DNA of 64,000 bases, from assembly GCA_951213105.1 (NCBI GenBank), contig OX578155.1, positions 33,625,984 through 33,689,983 on the forward strand, read 5' to 3'. Below the pieces are notes generated by a model. The model ran no database searches and was not told the origin of the DNA. It was given only the letters and a program-made list of their open reading frames with translations. Below are positions 44,656-58,515 of this stretch, in pieces. Each line of letters opens with the position of its first letter. The stretch's first letter is position 1. Source of the stretch: Amaurobius ferox (Eukaryota; Arthropoda; Arachnida; Araneae; Amaurobiidae). The translations under genes were made by a program, and so were the position numbers.

Positions 44656-44884
44656 TATTGTTTTGGAAATTTTTATGACGCTACACGATGGCACAACTTG
44701 AAGGGCTGACCCCCTTTTCTAAGGAGTTTCGGATGGATATCGTGCTTCATGTTACAGATAGGGGAGATTTATTAGAGTGATGCAAAATTACTATTGACAA
44801 AATCTGGTGTGGGCAGCACATGACTTTCCTTATATAATGCAATGAATTTACTAATTTTACAGTTAAAAAACTGTTATTATTATA
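44656..44884 (-). repeat. Family A 3'-end fragment and unassigned sequence
   Basis: The 3' end of family A in reverse occupies about 44797-44884 (GTGTGGGCAGCACATGACTT). The sequence before it is unassigned. Confidence 0.5.
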
Positions 44885-45575
44885 CTAGTAGATACTTATA
44901 TAAAAAAACAACCTGCCTTTCTTTACAAAATGGTCCGTAAAAATTCCATGTATCCACTCTAGCTAAAATACTAATTGACCAAATTTCACAAAATTTGGTA
45001 GATAAGTTACTTATAGGATGCTCTATTGCTGATTGGATTTTGGTATGATTCGGAAATGAACAGCCTGCCTTTTTTACGAAATGGTCCACAAAAATTTCAT
45101 GTATCCACCCTAGCTAACATACTAATTGAACAAATTTTACAAAATTTGGTAGATAAGTTACTTGTGGGACACTCTGGTGCTGATTATATTTTGGTACGAT
45201 TCGGAAAAGAACAGCCTGAATTTTTTTACGAAATGACCCGCGAAAATCGCCAAAATCTAAAAAAAAGACTACGTATGCTGAAATATATCAATTAAATTCT
45301 TGTTTTATATGCAATTTTTGACGAGGAAAAAGTATAGCACACTCCATTATACTTTAGGACTAACCGTTCTCAAGATATTTGAGATTTCTCGCATATTTGT
45401 TACGCCGATTTCGGAAAAATGTCCAATTACCAAATAAAAACAAAAATTGAATATTAAATGCAAATTTAGTGTTATTTGGTGCAATTAAACTCAATCTAAT
45501 GAATTAATAAAGAAATTAAGAAAATATGAATTTGAGTCCGTAGGGGAAGTCATGTGCTGCTCACATCAGATTTTT
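44885..45575 (+). repeat. Family A' repeat, 5'-truncated
   Basis: Repeated cores (CTAATTGACCAAATTTCACA and GTTACTTATAGGATGCTC) and the end GTCATGTGCTGCTCACATC match family A' without its hairpin start. Confidence 0.65.
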
Positions 45576-46439
45576 AAATTGATTTTACTAATGTTTGTTT
45601 GAAAGAAAAAATGGTATTGAGGAAAAAAATATATATATCCATCTTTCATTCATATTAAAATTTAAATGCGGCTCGCGGACACTGGCATTTGCTACACAGT
45701 TGTTATTTAGGCGTTCTGGCTCTCAACTTTTCGACACATTCACGAATATCATTCTTAGAATATTTCCATTATGAAGTATTTATTCATAAAGTATTTAAAA
45801 TTTCCTTCTTTAACTACAAAATGCTATTAAAAATCGCAACTTTTATATTTTAGTTTCAATATTGGACGGATTAATTAAAAAAATTTTGAATTTTGTGGAT
45901 GAAAGCAAGCACCAAATTAAAAAATAAATAAATAAAACCCTAGTATGTTTCACTTTTACATTATTTTATTTTTATTAACTAGATGTTAAGTCATCCATAT
46001 GAAGAAATAAATAACATACTTAAATATTCCTTCTTACTCTCACGTTGGTAGTTCTTGAGCTTACAAAATTCCTGGAAAAGTACCTATTAAACACTTTTAA
46101 TGTTTAATATTATTATTCCTCGACTTCTTAGACTCCGCTAACTAAACGTCCTTGCCCCACAAACAATGAAAATCACTGTATTTTGAATCAAGTATATGAA
46201 ATTAATTATTTCCCAAATCAGAAGAAATTATCAGAGAAATTAAATTGAAATTTTCGAAATACTGAATTATCGATAACTTGGTGACATTTTCCCAAAAGTC
46301 GCCAACTTGGAGATATGTCGCCAAATGTTTCGCCAAATTCGGCGCACAGATCGCCAAATGCTATCGTCAAGCATGTCAAACAGACATTCAAATGCAGATA
46401 AAGCATTTTCTTATGTATGTGTGGAACCGGCCCCATGGG
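45576..46439. other. Intronic sequence with a family A fragment
   Basis: At 46263-46375 the GTCGCCAACTTGG cluster of family A appears without its ends. The rest is AT-rich and unassigned. Confidence 0.45.
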
Positions 46440-47130
46440 GTTAGAACTCGTGTGCGAAAAAACTATTTTTAGCGTGATGTCTAATTGTGTGCCTGTCTGC
46501 ACAATGTATGTATCCTCTCTAACTCAAAAACTAATCGACAGAATTTCATAAAATTTGATAGGCAAGTCCCTTGGGGGTGACCCTGGTGCTGATTAGATTT
46601 TGGTATGATTCGGGATAATAGAACCTGCCTTTTTTTGAAAAATGTCCCGCAAAAATTGCCTGTATCCACTCTAATTGAAAACTAATAGACCAGTTTTCAC
46701 AAAATTTGGTTGAACCCTGGAATGGATTAGATTTTGGTACGATTAGAAAAAAACAGATCTGCCTTTTTTGGAAAATAGCCCTCAAAAATCGTCAAAATCA
46801 GAAATAAAAGTCTGCGTATGCTGAAATGCATTGATTAAATACTTGTGTTATATGTAATTTTTGACGATGAAAAGAATAAGACCAACCCCACTACTTCAGG
46901 ACTAGCCGTTCTCGACATATTTTAGTTTATCACATTTTGCTAAGCCGGTTAATATGTCCAATTACCAAATGAAAACCAAAGCTGAATTAAAAGTGTAAAT
47001 TCAGTGCAATTTCAATTAATTATGCGTGTTATTTAGTGCGATTAAACTCAGTTTAATGAATTATTAATGAAATAAAGAGAAAATGAATTTGATTTGACAG
47101 CGGAAGTCATATTCTGCTCACATAAGATTT
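46440..47130 (+). repeat. Family A' repeat, 5'-truncated
   Basis: GAACTCGTGTGCGAAAAAAC, two CTAAT-GACC cores, CAGGACTAGCCGTTCTCG and the end GAAGTCATATTCTGCTCACA. Confidence 0.65.
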
Positions 47131-47926
47131 TTGTGTGTGTGGTGCTGCCATCTCGTGAGTGGCAGTGCGATCATCGTCGAGAAGGTTGCATGTTCGTTTT
47201 TCGTCCAGTTTAGCGCAAGCGCCCTCGGTCCTTACCTGGAAGACCCGTGAGGGATATTTACCTCCGGAACAAGCGGAGGCGTCTAGACTAGTTTTATCTG
47301 CTCTCCTGTTTATCTCGCATGCTTTTAACCATTTCTGTACCCCTCCCTAGCTTTTGGGAATTCGCGTAGTTGACTTGTACTTACATCTCTCTAGGATAGG
47401 CTTGCTCAGGCTCAAGGCCCTGCACCCCTCGGGGCGCACCTCTATCCCCCCTATTTTCTCTCCTCTGCAGACAGCCCACTGGAGCCCTGCTCTTTCACCT
47501 CTGAAGACTTGGGAGGAAGGGGCACGACTTCGGTCATCGCCCCCCCCGAGCTCCTTAAAGTTCTAAATCTTATTTTCTTTCCTCTCTTCTGAAATTTTTC
47601 CTTTTCGCCCGAAGTTTAAAGGGAGGTAATTTACCTCTCCTGGGTACTTCGCTAACCCCGTCCTTGAGTTCCAGTTCAGCGCTGTGGGAGCGGCCCCTAC
47701 AGGTTGGGTTAGAACCCAGATACTCCTGTGTTGAATCCCGTTACTATAACGATTAGAGTAATAGATGACTCCCGGTCTGAACTTCTAATTCTGAATATTC
47801 TTCGTAGTATAGAATGACCCAAGAAGCGGTTTCCATATATGCTACGTATCCGATTTAACAAAATACCCTAATAATATTAGAGGGAATTTATAGTGTGTTT
47901 CACTAAAAATGTGTATTTCTTTTCAG
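47131..47926. other. GC-richer island of unknown origin before exon 8
   Basis: From about 47140 to 47760 the base composition is clearly richer in G+C than the flanks, with CCTCGGGGCGCACC, CTCCTCTGCAGACAGCC and GGTTGGGTTAGAACCC words. Two plus-strand ORFs (47159-47350, 47354-47566) have no recognised domain. It is probably an inserted element of a kind I cannot name. Confidence 0.45.
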
Positions 47927-48086
47927 ATTGAAGATGCAGAGAGCAATGGATTGTGGACTCTGCGAGAGAAGAAATGTGGTTCTTCTACGCCCGATGTTCT
48001 TGTAAGCAAATCGAACAAGCTGAAAGTTACTTTTCACACAGACGGACGCATTGCGGCTGACGGCTTCAATCTCAAGTATACTGCAG
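47927..48086 (+). CDS. Cubilin-like gene, exon 8: CUB domain IV, C-terminal half
   Basis: The acceptor is TTCTTTTCAG and the donor is TGCAG|GTAAGA, phase 0 in, phase 1 out, 53 residues. It reads IEDAESNGLW, then KKCGSSTPDVLVS (Cys 4), then VTFHTDGRIAADGFNLKY with the Asp and DGF of calcium-type CUB domains. With exon 7 it makes a 115-residue domain. Confidence 0.9.
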
Positions 48087-48398
48087 GTAAGATTATACAA
48101 CCTCTCAGATTGCACGTTTATGAATAATGACAGATGTTAATTATGGTCACTTATGCTCGGACAGAAAAGTGATCTGTTAAAAACCTCTACGTGATCGTCA
48201 TACTTGATTAACGTCAACGACTGAGAAACAGTCCAATGGAGTCGAAATGGTTTTGAGTGAATGAAATTTTAAAAAATAAAACTCACTACGTTTATTCGAT
48301 TTCTTCAGAATCCTTTGTTTTGTTTACAGGCTTGTAAGCGCTATAAATTGCTCACTAATTCTTTATAGATCACCTGGATAATCCGACCACAACATTTT

Positions 48399-50400
<2,002 letters not shown>

Positions 50401-50434
<34 letters not shown>

Positions 50435-50763
50435 ATTCATATGAAAAAGAGGGGAAATGACCAAATGCAAGGCATAAAATGGTAGAGGGGGATGGCGACC
50501 CCTCTTTCCCGTTTAAAAGACTGCTTTTATGCCCGGGCAACACTCACGGTACCAATGCCATGCAGAAGCCATACTTCCGTAAATGTGTCAAATCAAAAAC
50601 ACTCGAAAAAGTGCAAAGAAAACAAATAGGAATCGACCAGGATCGCAAGGGAAAGAATGGAAAGAATGGAAATGCAGCAAATGCCCCTGTCGGTTACGAT
50701 GGAGTGCATCATATATAACAGAAGTCCACGCATGCGCTATTCGTTATTTTCACTTTCATCGTT
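50401..50763 (-). other. (TA)n right part and 3' flank of the Naiad-like retroelement
   Basis: TA repeats fill 50401-50432. The next 330 bp lie downstream of the minus-strand stop at 50764 and are probably the element's 3' non-coding region. I found no hammerhead core or AATAAA on that strand. Confidence 0.45.
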
Positions 50764-53226
50764 CTATACTTCTGCCATATCCTTTAAGTAAGCATTTTCT
50801 CCCTTTTTTGTATTAAATAGGGAATTATAATAACATTTCAGGAAACCAATTGGATAATTCCGTTTTATTGCCTCCTTCATAATATTCCTATTATGCATGA
50901 TGCAATCAGACTTGAAAATATTAATGCGTTGATTTCTTTTGAGGTGACCAATGACGACATTTCTGAAAATGTTTTTGGTCAAATTGGACCTCCAATCAAT
51001 AATGCGGTTGATTTTTATATTGAAATTGTTTCTCTTGTCATATAAGACGGTATAAGTACCATATCTACTGTCATGTTTTAGTGTGATATCTAGAAAATCA
51101 ACACTATCTTCCTCCTTACTTGTATTCTCAATCAATTCCAGTTCTTTTGGATAAAAAGTAAAATCAAATTGGGGTGTATTCTTATATTGCCCAATAAGGA
51201 CATCGTCAACGAAACGAAAATATGGCATTTCATGTAATATATGAGTGCCATTTTCAAATTTACACAAGTATAGATCGGCGAGCAGGGATGAACATCCCCC
51301 TCCCATCGGAATACCCTTAACCAGTTTAAAATAGTTGGTGCCATCAAATAAGATGTTTTCAAACAACACAATGCGAATCAAGTCCTCGTATTTTCTGAAT
51401 GTAATATGCTCTTTTAAGTCATATATTTCATGTAGTTCCTTCAAAATTTCATATAGATTTTCCAGATTGATGTTGTTGAATAAATCACGGAAATCGTAAC
51501 TTTTGAAACGTATATCCCTGCTATAAAATGGAAGTCGGTTGATGACATCGTAACTATTATTTATCATTACTGTTCCTTGTTTCTTGAGTATAATCAGAAC
51601 ATTTTTAAGTAGAGTTAAAAGTTTTTCATTTGCAATTGTTAAATAGGATCCACATCCCACTGTCACCGGCCGGAACTTGACTGGATTTTTATGAAGTTTT
51701 GGTATGAGTACCAAATATGGAAAGTTAACTGCTTTAAGTTCGATACCAATGCTTTGATACAGAGTTTTAATTTTATTTACCAGACATGTTCCATTTTGTT
51801 GTAAAGGGGAGTACATTTGTTTATCAAGATAACTATTTTTTAAAGTATCAACGTAGTATTTTCTGCATGTGAAAGCGTAATTTGATACAACTTTATCCGT
51901 ATAAGTTATAACATATTTATCTTCATATTTATTGACTGCATTTTGAAGAGAAGGATAATACGTTTTTTTACACAATGTTTTGTAGTGGAGATTGAACATT
52001 TTGATAAGGTTGTATTGCCATTCTTTGAAGGCTTGTATTGGCATGCTGTATTTTACGGCGAGTTTATATGTAAATTTCTTCAAATCTTGTTCAAAGTCCT
52101 TTTTAATATTTGTGAAATCTTGTATACGAAATTTCGTACCAAGTTGAAGCATAGATTTTAACTTGTGATTATTCAATAGATCCAGGTTTCCAGTGATAAT
52201 GTGCGCATGATGGGTATCTATATAAGGGCTGTTTTTACAATTACACTCTTCACTTTTATATACATTGATGTTTCTACTTATGCGGTTATAATTAAATATT
52301 TTTCTACCATTGGTTTGCACAAATTTATAAATCAGTTTTACTTCTATGTTAGGTATTGGTAAGAGATGTGCCAAGTTTTTTATATATGTCTTGATTGGTA
52401 AACCATCATAATTTTTATTTTTGTAGGTTGTAACAAAAGGCTCTGTTGTAGTAGTTTTCTTCTGTGGAGAGGATTTCAATACTATGTTTAATGTACTGGC
52501 TTTTAGTTTAAGTAAACCCATCATTATAGCATAGTTTGTACATGCATTTTCATTATTATTAACAGTTAGTTGTTTTTCGAGTTGATACACTTTCAAATAA
52601 CACCAGATGCGTTGAATATAACGTTTTCTTATACTAAATATAAGATTTTTGATCCAGCCGGGTTTTATTATTATTCCTGCACACACTGTTTTCAAGAACG
52701 TTTCGATCTTTTCAAGAGTTTCTTTATAACTGAAATTTTTCCTTTTTCTTGTTCCCCTTTGCCATCTCTTTTTTATAGCAGGATGGATATCTTGTAATAC
52801 AGGGTTACGTTTTTCATTTTTACAAGATTCCAAATTATAATTGTCATTAAATATGATCGTATTGAGTCCATACGGAAAAGCTGTTCCATATTGTTGGATG
52901 TGTGTATTTTCCCACCAAAGTCTTTCTGACAGTTTGGGTACAACATCGATGATTGTAACAATTATTTGTGAAAAATCATGGTTTCTATAATGACGGAGTT
53001 CCAAATTGGTGATAGTTGCATCAGTGAGAAGAGATTTGCCAATTTGACTTCGATGTAAGTTGATTCGCAAATGCAAACGATTTTTGGTTTGGCCGATATA
53101 TTTGGCTTGGCAAGTAATACAGTAGATGACATTATAGGTTTTGCAGAATGTACCGTAACTGGGATCTTGAGTAGATATTTGGAGAGGGTCTGCCACTGGG
53201 CAGAGTTTACATCGATGAGATTGGCA
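50764..53226 (-). CDS. Penelope-like retroelement protein with N-terminal GIY-YIG (Naiad type), intact ORF
   Basis: About 820 codons are open on the minus strand, from after a TAA at 53227 to the stop at 50764. A CKLC knuckle (53200-53211) precedes a GIY-YIG endonuclease: NVIYCITCQAKYIGQTKNRL, with a conserved Arg in LRINLHR and a Glu in RLWWENTHIQ. A long basic linker follows. Then come reverse-transcriptase motifs: LVLIPKLHKNPVKFRPVTVG, SYDFRDLFNNI, KGIPMGGGCSSLLADLYLC and FVDDVLI (catalytic Asp pair, about residue 664 counted from 53196). The nuclease stands before the RT, the reverse of canonical Penelope elements; this permuted order defines the Naiad/Chlamys clade. There is no ATG at the 5' end, so the copy is probably 5'-truncated. 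The lack of stops suggests recent insertion. Confidence 0.9.
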   Translation of the reverse strand, partial: CQSHRCKLCPVADPLQISTQDPSYGTFCKTYNVIYCITCQAKYIGQTKNRLHLRINLHRSQIGKSLLTDATITNLELRHYRNHDFSQIIVTIIDVVPKLSERLWWENTHIQQYGTAFPYGLNTIIFNDNYNLESCKNEKRNPVLQDIHPAIKKRWQRGTRKRKNFSYKETLEKIETFLKTVCAGIIIKPGWIKNLIFSIRKRYIQRIWCYLKVYQLEKQLTVNNNENACTNYAIMMGLLKLKASTLNIVLKSSPQKKTTTTEPFVTTYKNKNYDGLPIKTYIKNLAHLLPIPNIEVKLIYKFVQTNGRKIFNYNRISRNINVYKSEECNCKNSPYIDTHHAHIITGNLDLLNNHKLKSMLQLGTKFRIQDFTNIKKDFEQDLKKFTYKLAVKYSMPIQAFKEWQYNLIKMFNLHYKTLCKKTYYPSLQNAVNKYEDKYVITYTDKVVSNYAFTCRKYYVDTLKNSYLDKQMYSPLQQNGTCLVNKIKTLYQSIGIELKAVNFPYLVLIPKLHKNPVKFRPVTVGCGSYLTIANEKLLTLLKNVLIILKKQGTVMINNSYDVINRLPFYSRDIRFKSYDFRDLFNNINLENLYEILKELHEIYDLKEHITFRKYEDLIRIVLFENILFDGTNYFKLVKGIPMGGGCSSLLADLYLCKFENGTHILHEMPYFRFVDDVLIGQYKNTPQFDFTFYPKELELIENTSKEEDSVDFLDITLKHDSRYGTYTVLYDKRNNFNIKINRIIDWRSNLTKNIFRNVVIGHLKRNQRINIFKSDCIMHNRNIMKEAIKRNYPIGFLKCYYNSLFNTKKGENAYLKDMAEV

Positions 53227-53306
53227 TTATATCGATGAGATTGGCATCGATGAGATTGGCACATATACATATATATATATATGTATATGTATATGTATAT
53301 ATATAT
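53205..53306. repeat. Short tandem units and (TATATG)n
   Basis: ATCGATGAGATTGGCA-like units occur three times at 53211-53262, followed by an AT-rich microsatellite. This marks the 5' junction of the Naiad-like element. Confidence 0.7.
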
Positions 53307-53704
53307 AGGGTGTCCCAAAAAGTGTTTGAGACGCGCTTTAATTCTTTACCTTTTGTAGAGATAAGTGGGCATTGTAAACTGCAAAAATGTTGAAAGTAAG
53401 GTAGTAAATAAGGCAACGTAGTGACTACCACTGCTTTATATGATCTTAGATTGTTCTTCGATGTTTTCGATGATGTCAAGGTAGAAACTCTGTGATAATA
53501 CATTCTATCGACAAGGAACCGATTTGAGTGAAAATTGCCCAAAGTTGAATTTCATAAAATAACTTGAAAAACTAATTCGAATTCAAAAAAATCTCACAGA
53601 GGCGCACATTACCAGCATGTAAGCACTTTTGCAGCACACTTAACCACTGCCCAATGCCTCGATTTTCAGCTACAGGCGACAGCAACAGGCACACTGACAA
53701 ATAA
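53307..53704. other. Solitary mariner-type end and unassigned sequence
   Basis: AGGGTGTCCCAAAAAGTG directly after the TA repeats resembles the terminus at 25951, but no partner end was found. The rest is unassigned. Confidence 0.4.
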
Positions 53705-54110
53705 CTTTTTAACACTTTACATCAAAATTGAAAGGTCTTTATGTTCATTCTGTCTGTCTGTCTGTCCGTTCGCACGAGAACTGCCGTAAAATTAACTTTG
53801 TCAAGATGAAATTTTAGTGTGTTTTTAAGACAGTGGGACATATGTAAATGTAAATGAATAATATCACTCAATTAGTTTTGGATTTTTCCTGGGTTGAACA
53901 AATGAAATGCATTGAACCCTATGAGAGCTAATTTTTAAACATTTTTTAGGTGGAGTTAAAATCCACATACTGCTTTAAAAATTTTAGAAAATACTCAAAT
54001 TATCATATAAAATGTATAAAAAAAGTTCAGCAAAATATGTTAGGTAGTTTATTAATAAAAAGTGAAATAATAATTGAAATAACAAGAGAACCCGTGAGTT
54101 ATTGCAAAAT
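53705..54110 (+). repeat. Family C repeat, 5' part
   Basis: AACACTTTACATCAAAATTG, (TCTG)n and GAACCCTATGAGAGCTAA. It is truncated after the GTTAGGTAGTTT segment and followed directly by another copy. Confidence 0.7.
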
Positions 54111-54124
54111 AAAGCATGGCATCC

Positions 54125-55440
54125 ATTTTATTAACACTTTACAACATAGTTGAAGAGTGTTTATGACTTTGTTCATTCATTCTGTCTGTCTGTCACGATA
54201 ACTTCCGTAAAAATGACTTTAACAAAATGAAATTTTAGTATGTTGCTCAGACTGTCTGTCGGACTTATTTGAATATAAATGAATAATATCATCTAATTAC
54301 TTTTGGATTGAATATGGGTTGAAAACATGAAATACATTGAACCCTATGGGACCTAATTTTTCAAACATTTTTTAAGCGGCTTTAAAATTCATAAATTTCT
54401 TCAAAAGTTTTAGGAAATATTCAAATTATCCCATAAAATATATAAAAAAAATTTCAGCAAAATATATTCAGTAGTTTTTAAATTAAAATTAAAATAATAA
54501 TTACACCATTTATATGAAGAGATCGTGTGACCCACTTCAAAATAAAATATGGCAACCATCTTGTCTCAAAATCGTGAGTTTTAAAGTTCTTTTTAATTCA
54601 TATTTAGTGTTGTATCCGTCCAAAAACCGCTTTATTTTTGCTTAAATTCAGTGCATCTACATACTGAAACAACACAATTACAATATTTTTGAGTTTAAAT
54701 GATCATCCAGCTTTGATTATGTCAACAACGAAGCCTAATTTTCCCTTTTGGAGAATGTAAATACCAAAAGATATAGAATGAGTTGTATAAGAATTGCTGC
54801 ATTTATTTAACACAAAATTATTCAGCTCATGGAGTCTGCAATATAACTGATATAAATGCAATATTCATTGATTTTACACAACTATTGATTAAGCAGACGA
54901 TTTGTTTCGATGAATTTTTAAGCATAGAGTTTAATTACTTGTACCGCCATGGTCTGAAGTTTTTAGATAAATAAATTATTATAGTATTGTGATGAATGAA
55001 ATGAATAGAAAAAAGTTAATGAACGAAATGCTGCTTTTATAGAGATAGCCAGGCGTGTTATATTTCGATAACGTCATTTGAATAAATTTCATTTGTTTTC
55101 GATGAAGTTTTCAAATATAATAAATTAATGTAGTATTGTGATAGTTTTAAAAATATTACCGAGGAATGTATCGCATTTTAGAGATGCTTAAACCAGGCAA
55201 TTTATATTTCAATGCCGTTAATTGAATAAAGCTCATTTTTTTCGATGATGTTTTAAGATTTCAAATATAATAAATTAAAGTAGTATTGTGATAATTTTAA
55301 AAATATTACCGAGGAATGTATCGCATTTTACAGATGTTTAAACAAAATTGCATTGAAGTTGGAAAGAGTTTCATAATCAATGTTTTAAGCATGATTGATC
55401 TTTCTTGTTTTCGTTGTGTAAAAATCGTTATTTTTAGAGA
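54125..55440 (+). repeat. Family C repeat, full-length copy
   Basis: AACACTTTACAACATAGTTG to GCATGATTGATCTTTCTTG, with all intermediate blocks in order. Confidence 0.75.
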
Positions 55441-55499
55441 CCGTTTAAATTTATAGTGTTGCATCCGTCCTAAAACCATTTTTTTTTTTTTTTTTTTTT

Positions 55500-58362
55500 G
55501 CATATTATCTGTGCACTTTACAACATAGTAGCTTTTGGGGTAGGTACGCTTTGTTATACTTTACAACTTTGTTATAACTTTGTGTTTATAACTTTGATCA
55601 TTCTGTCTGTCTGTCTGTCTGTCTGCCCGTTAGCACGATAACTGCTGTAAAAATGACTTTATCAAAAGGAAATTTTAGTATATTGTTCAGACGGTCTGTG
55701 GGACCTATGGGAATATAAATGAATAATACCACACAATTAGTTTTGGGGTGAACTCAGGTTGAAAAAATGAAATACATTGAACCCTTCGGGACCTAACTTT
55801 TCAAAAAATTTTTAAGCGAATTTAAAATTCACAAGTTGCTTCGAAAGTTTTGGGAAATATTTGAATTATCCCATAAAAAATACAAAAAAAATAATGAAAA
55901 ATTCAGCAATATATATTCTGTAGTTTTTTAACCCTACAATGCATACTGATTCATATATGAATCAATCCAATTTTTAGCTAATTTCGCCTTAAAAAATCAA
56001 GAAATAGTCTGCTTTCTGTACTTATTCCATAACCAGAATACCCTCTTAGTAATTCATTGCTGCTGGCCTCTGTAAATTGCACCACCGATATACGATATGT
56101 ATAGTTTTAGTAATTGATTCTTTTTTAAGAATTTATTTCTGATTCCCATGTTTACATATAGTGTGTTTTGGCAGTGATTATTTTCCAAGAGCTTCAAAGA
56201 ATTTATTCTACGAAGTTCAAGGTATGCAGTTTTCATTTCTGTAAATTGATTTAATTTAAAATAAATTTTAGTATTAAAATTTTCGTTTTTTGTGTTTGAT
56301 TCATATATGCATCACCATGCATTAACGGGTAAGTTTAGACTCACAACACATAGTGATGCATATGAATCAATTTCATTTTTTTTAAACAAAAATTAGTGTT
56401 ATAATACCAAGTAACACCCTGTATCTTGTACTGATTCATATACCCTGCAATCCTTATTCAATAACTACTTAGGATATTGTTAATTAGAGACATAAATTAT
56501 TCATATATTTCATATTTATTATCGGAAGACCATGATTTCTTATTTTTTTTTTTGGATTTTTATATTTTGCGAGCAACTGTAATGCAATTACTAAAGATTT
56601 AACTTACAAATGTAATTTTATCGAATATTTAGATTATTAATGAATTTTTAATTCTTAAAATATTATAATTAACAATACTGATAAATTTGTAAGGTAACAT
56701 ATAACAAGGAACATATCAATTGAATAGTATTTTAATTATTTATTCAAATATAAGAGAAATTGGTGACTGTGTTGCTTTTAAATGGGGAAGACAAAACAGT
56801 AGCTTACCGAAATATTATAATGTAAAAAGAAGGAAAAACCCTGCAGCATACATTCTCCCACATGTGTTAGACAGTGCAATATCGAACAATTTTCAATGAA
56901 ATCGACGCTAATTTGCAATGAAATCGACGCTAATTTGCAATGAAATCAAAGCTAATTGCAATGAAAATCGCACTAGATACAAATTTGTCCATGTGCAACA
57001 CACATCCATTTATCGGCTGTAAAAAGAGGGGATGTTTTCCATTTTACATAAATATAACAATAATAAAATACATTAAAATATCTGAAATTTAAATTTAATA
57101 AAAAAATTAAATTTAATTAAAGATTTAAATTTAATTAAAATATATTTTTTCTTTATAAACAAAGTATAATTTAGCATTTTTATACCAAATTTATTATTTA
57201 TATGGTGGTAAATCATTTTTTTTATCTCTTCAATACCAATTGAAAGTGGTAGCTAAATGCATACTGATTCATATATGAATCAAACCTAAAAATTCAAAAA
57301 TTAACCAATAGAAAAAGCTAAATATTTTTTTAAATATTTTTCCACATATACTTAAGCCAATAGCATTAAGAAAAAAAATGTTTGGTGAAAAAATAAAAAA
57401 TCATGCATTGTAGGGTTAAATAAAAATTAAAATAATAATTACATCCTTTATATGAATGGATCACGTGACCATTATATGAAGAGATCATCTGACCCACTTT
57501 AAAACAAGATATGGCATCCATCTTGTGTCCAAATCGTGATTTTTAAAGTTCTTTTTAATTCAAATTTAGTGTTTTATCCGTCCTAAAACCGCTTTATTTT
57601 GCTTACATTCTGTGCATCTACATACTGAAACAATGGAATTACAATATATATATTACAATATAATTATCATCAAACTTTGATTATTTTTACAACGAAGCCT
57701 AATTTTCACTTATGGAGAATGTAAACACCAAAAGATGTAGAATGAGTTGTATAAGAATTGCTGCATTTCTTTAACGCAAAATTATTTAGCTCATGGAGTC
57801 TACAATATAGCTGATATGAAAGAAACATTCAATGATTTTATAGAGAGAAGACGATTTTTTTTATGAAGTTTTAAGAGTTAAATTATTTGTACCTCCATGG
57901 TTTAAAGTTTTTAAATAAAATAAATTATTATAGTATTGTGATGAATGAAAGGAATGAAAAAAAAATTATGAATGAAATGCTGCTTTTATAGAGAGAGCTA
58001 GCCATGCGATTTATATTTCGATGACGTCATTTGAATAAAGTTCATTTGTTTTTGATGAAGTTTTCAAATATTATAAATTATTGTAGTATTATGATAATTC
58101 TAAAATTATTACCGAGGAATGTATCACATCTTAGAGATGTTTAAACCAGGCAATTTATATTTCAATGTCGTTATTTGAATAAAGTTTATTTTTTCGATGA
58201 AGGTTTAAGTTTTCAAATATAATAAATTATTGTAGTATTGTGATAAGTTTTAAAATATTACCGAGGAATCTATTGCATTTAAGACATGTTTAAATAAAAT
58301 TGCATTGAAGTTGGAAAGTGTTTCATAATCAATGCTTTAAGCATGATTGATCTTTCTTTTTT
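55500..58362 (+). repeat. Family C repeat split by a piggyBac-type element and abutting exon 9
   Basis: The 5' part, 55500-55931, and the 3' part, 57416-58362, rejoin at GTAGTTTTTTAA to match 54470-54490. The 3' end GCATGATTGATCTTTCTT runs straight into the pyrimidine tract of the exon 9 acceptor. Confidence 0.8.
55932..57415. mobile_element. piggyBac-type DNA transposon, non-autonomous, 1484 bp
   Basis: The perfect 13-bp inverted termini CCCTACAATGCAT are flanked by TTAA on both sides (55928-55931 and 57416-57419). CCC ends with TTAA targets are diagnostic of piggyBac. Internally GATTCATATATGAATCA palindromes and variants recur near both ends and the middle (55948, 56300, 56360, 57266). No transposase frame is preserved. 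Confidence 0.88.
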
Positions 58363-58365
58363 CAG

Positions 58366-58515
58366 TTTGCGGGGGCAACTTCAGCGGTGCTGCCGGGGAT
58401 ATCATTTCTCCAAACTATCCCGAATTGTACGGCAATGGATTATCTTGCAATTATTCCATCGGTAAATCGGGAGATTACATCTCATTAACATTTGATGCAT
58501 TATTCAGCATGGAAG
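58366..58515 (+). CDS. Cubilin-like gene, exon 9: CUB domain V, N-terminal part
   Basis: The acceptor is TTTCTTTTTTCAG and the donor is GAAG|GTAAGT, phase 1 in and out. It reads CGGNFSGAAGDIISPNYPEL and LSCNYSIGKSGDYISLTFDA, with Cys 1 and 2 and the SPNYP motif. The usual aromatic W after Cys 2 is Y here. The acceptor pyrimidine tract appears to lie in repeat-derived sequence. Confidence 0.9.
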
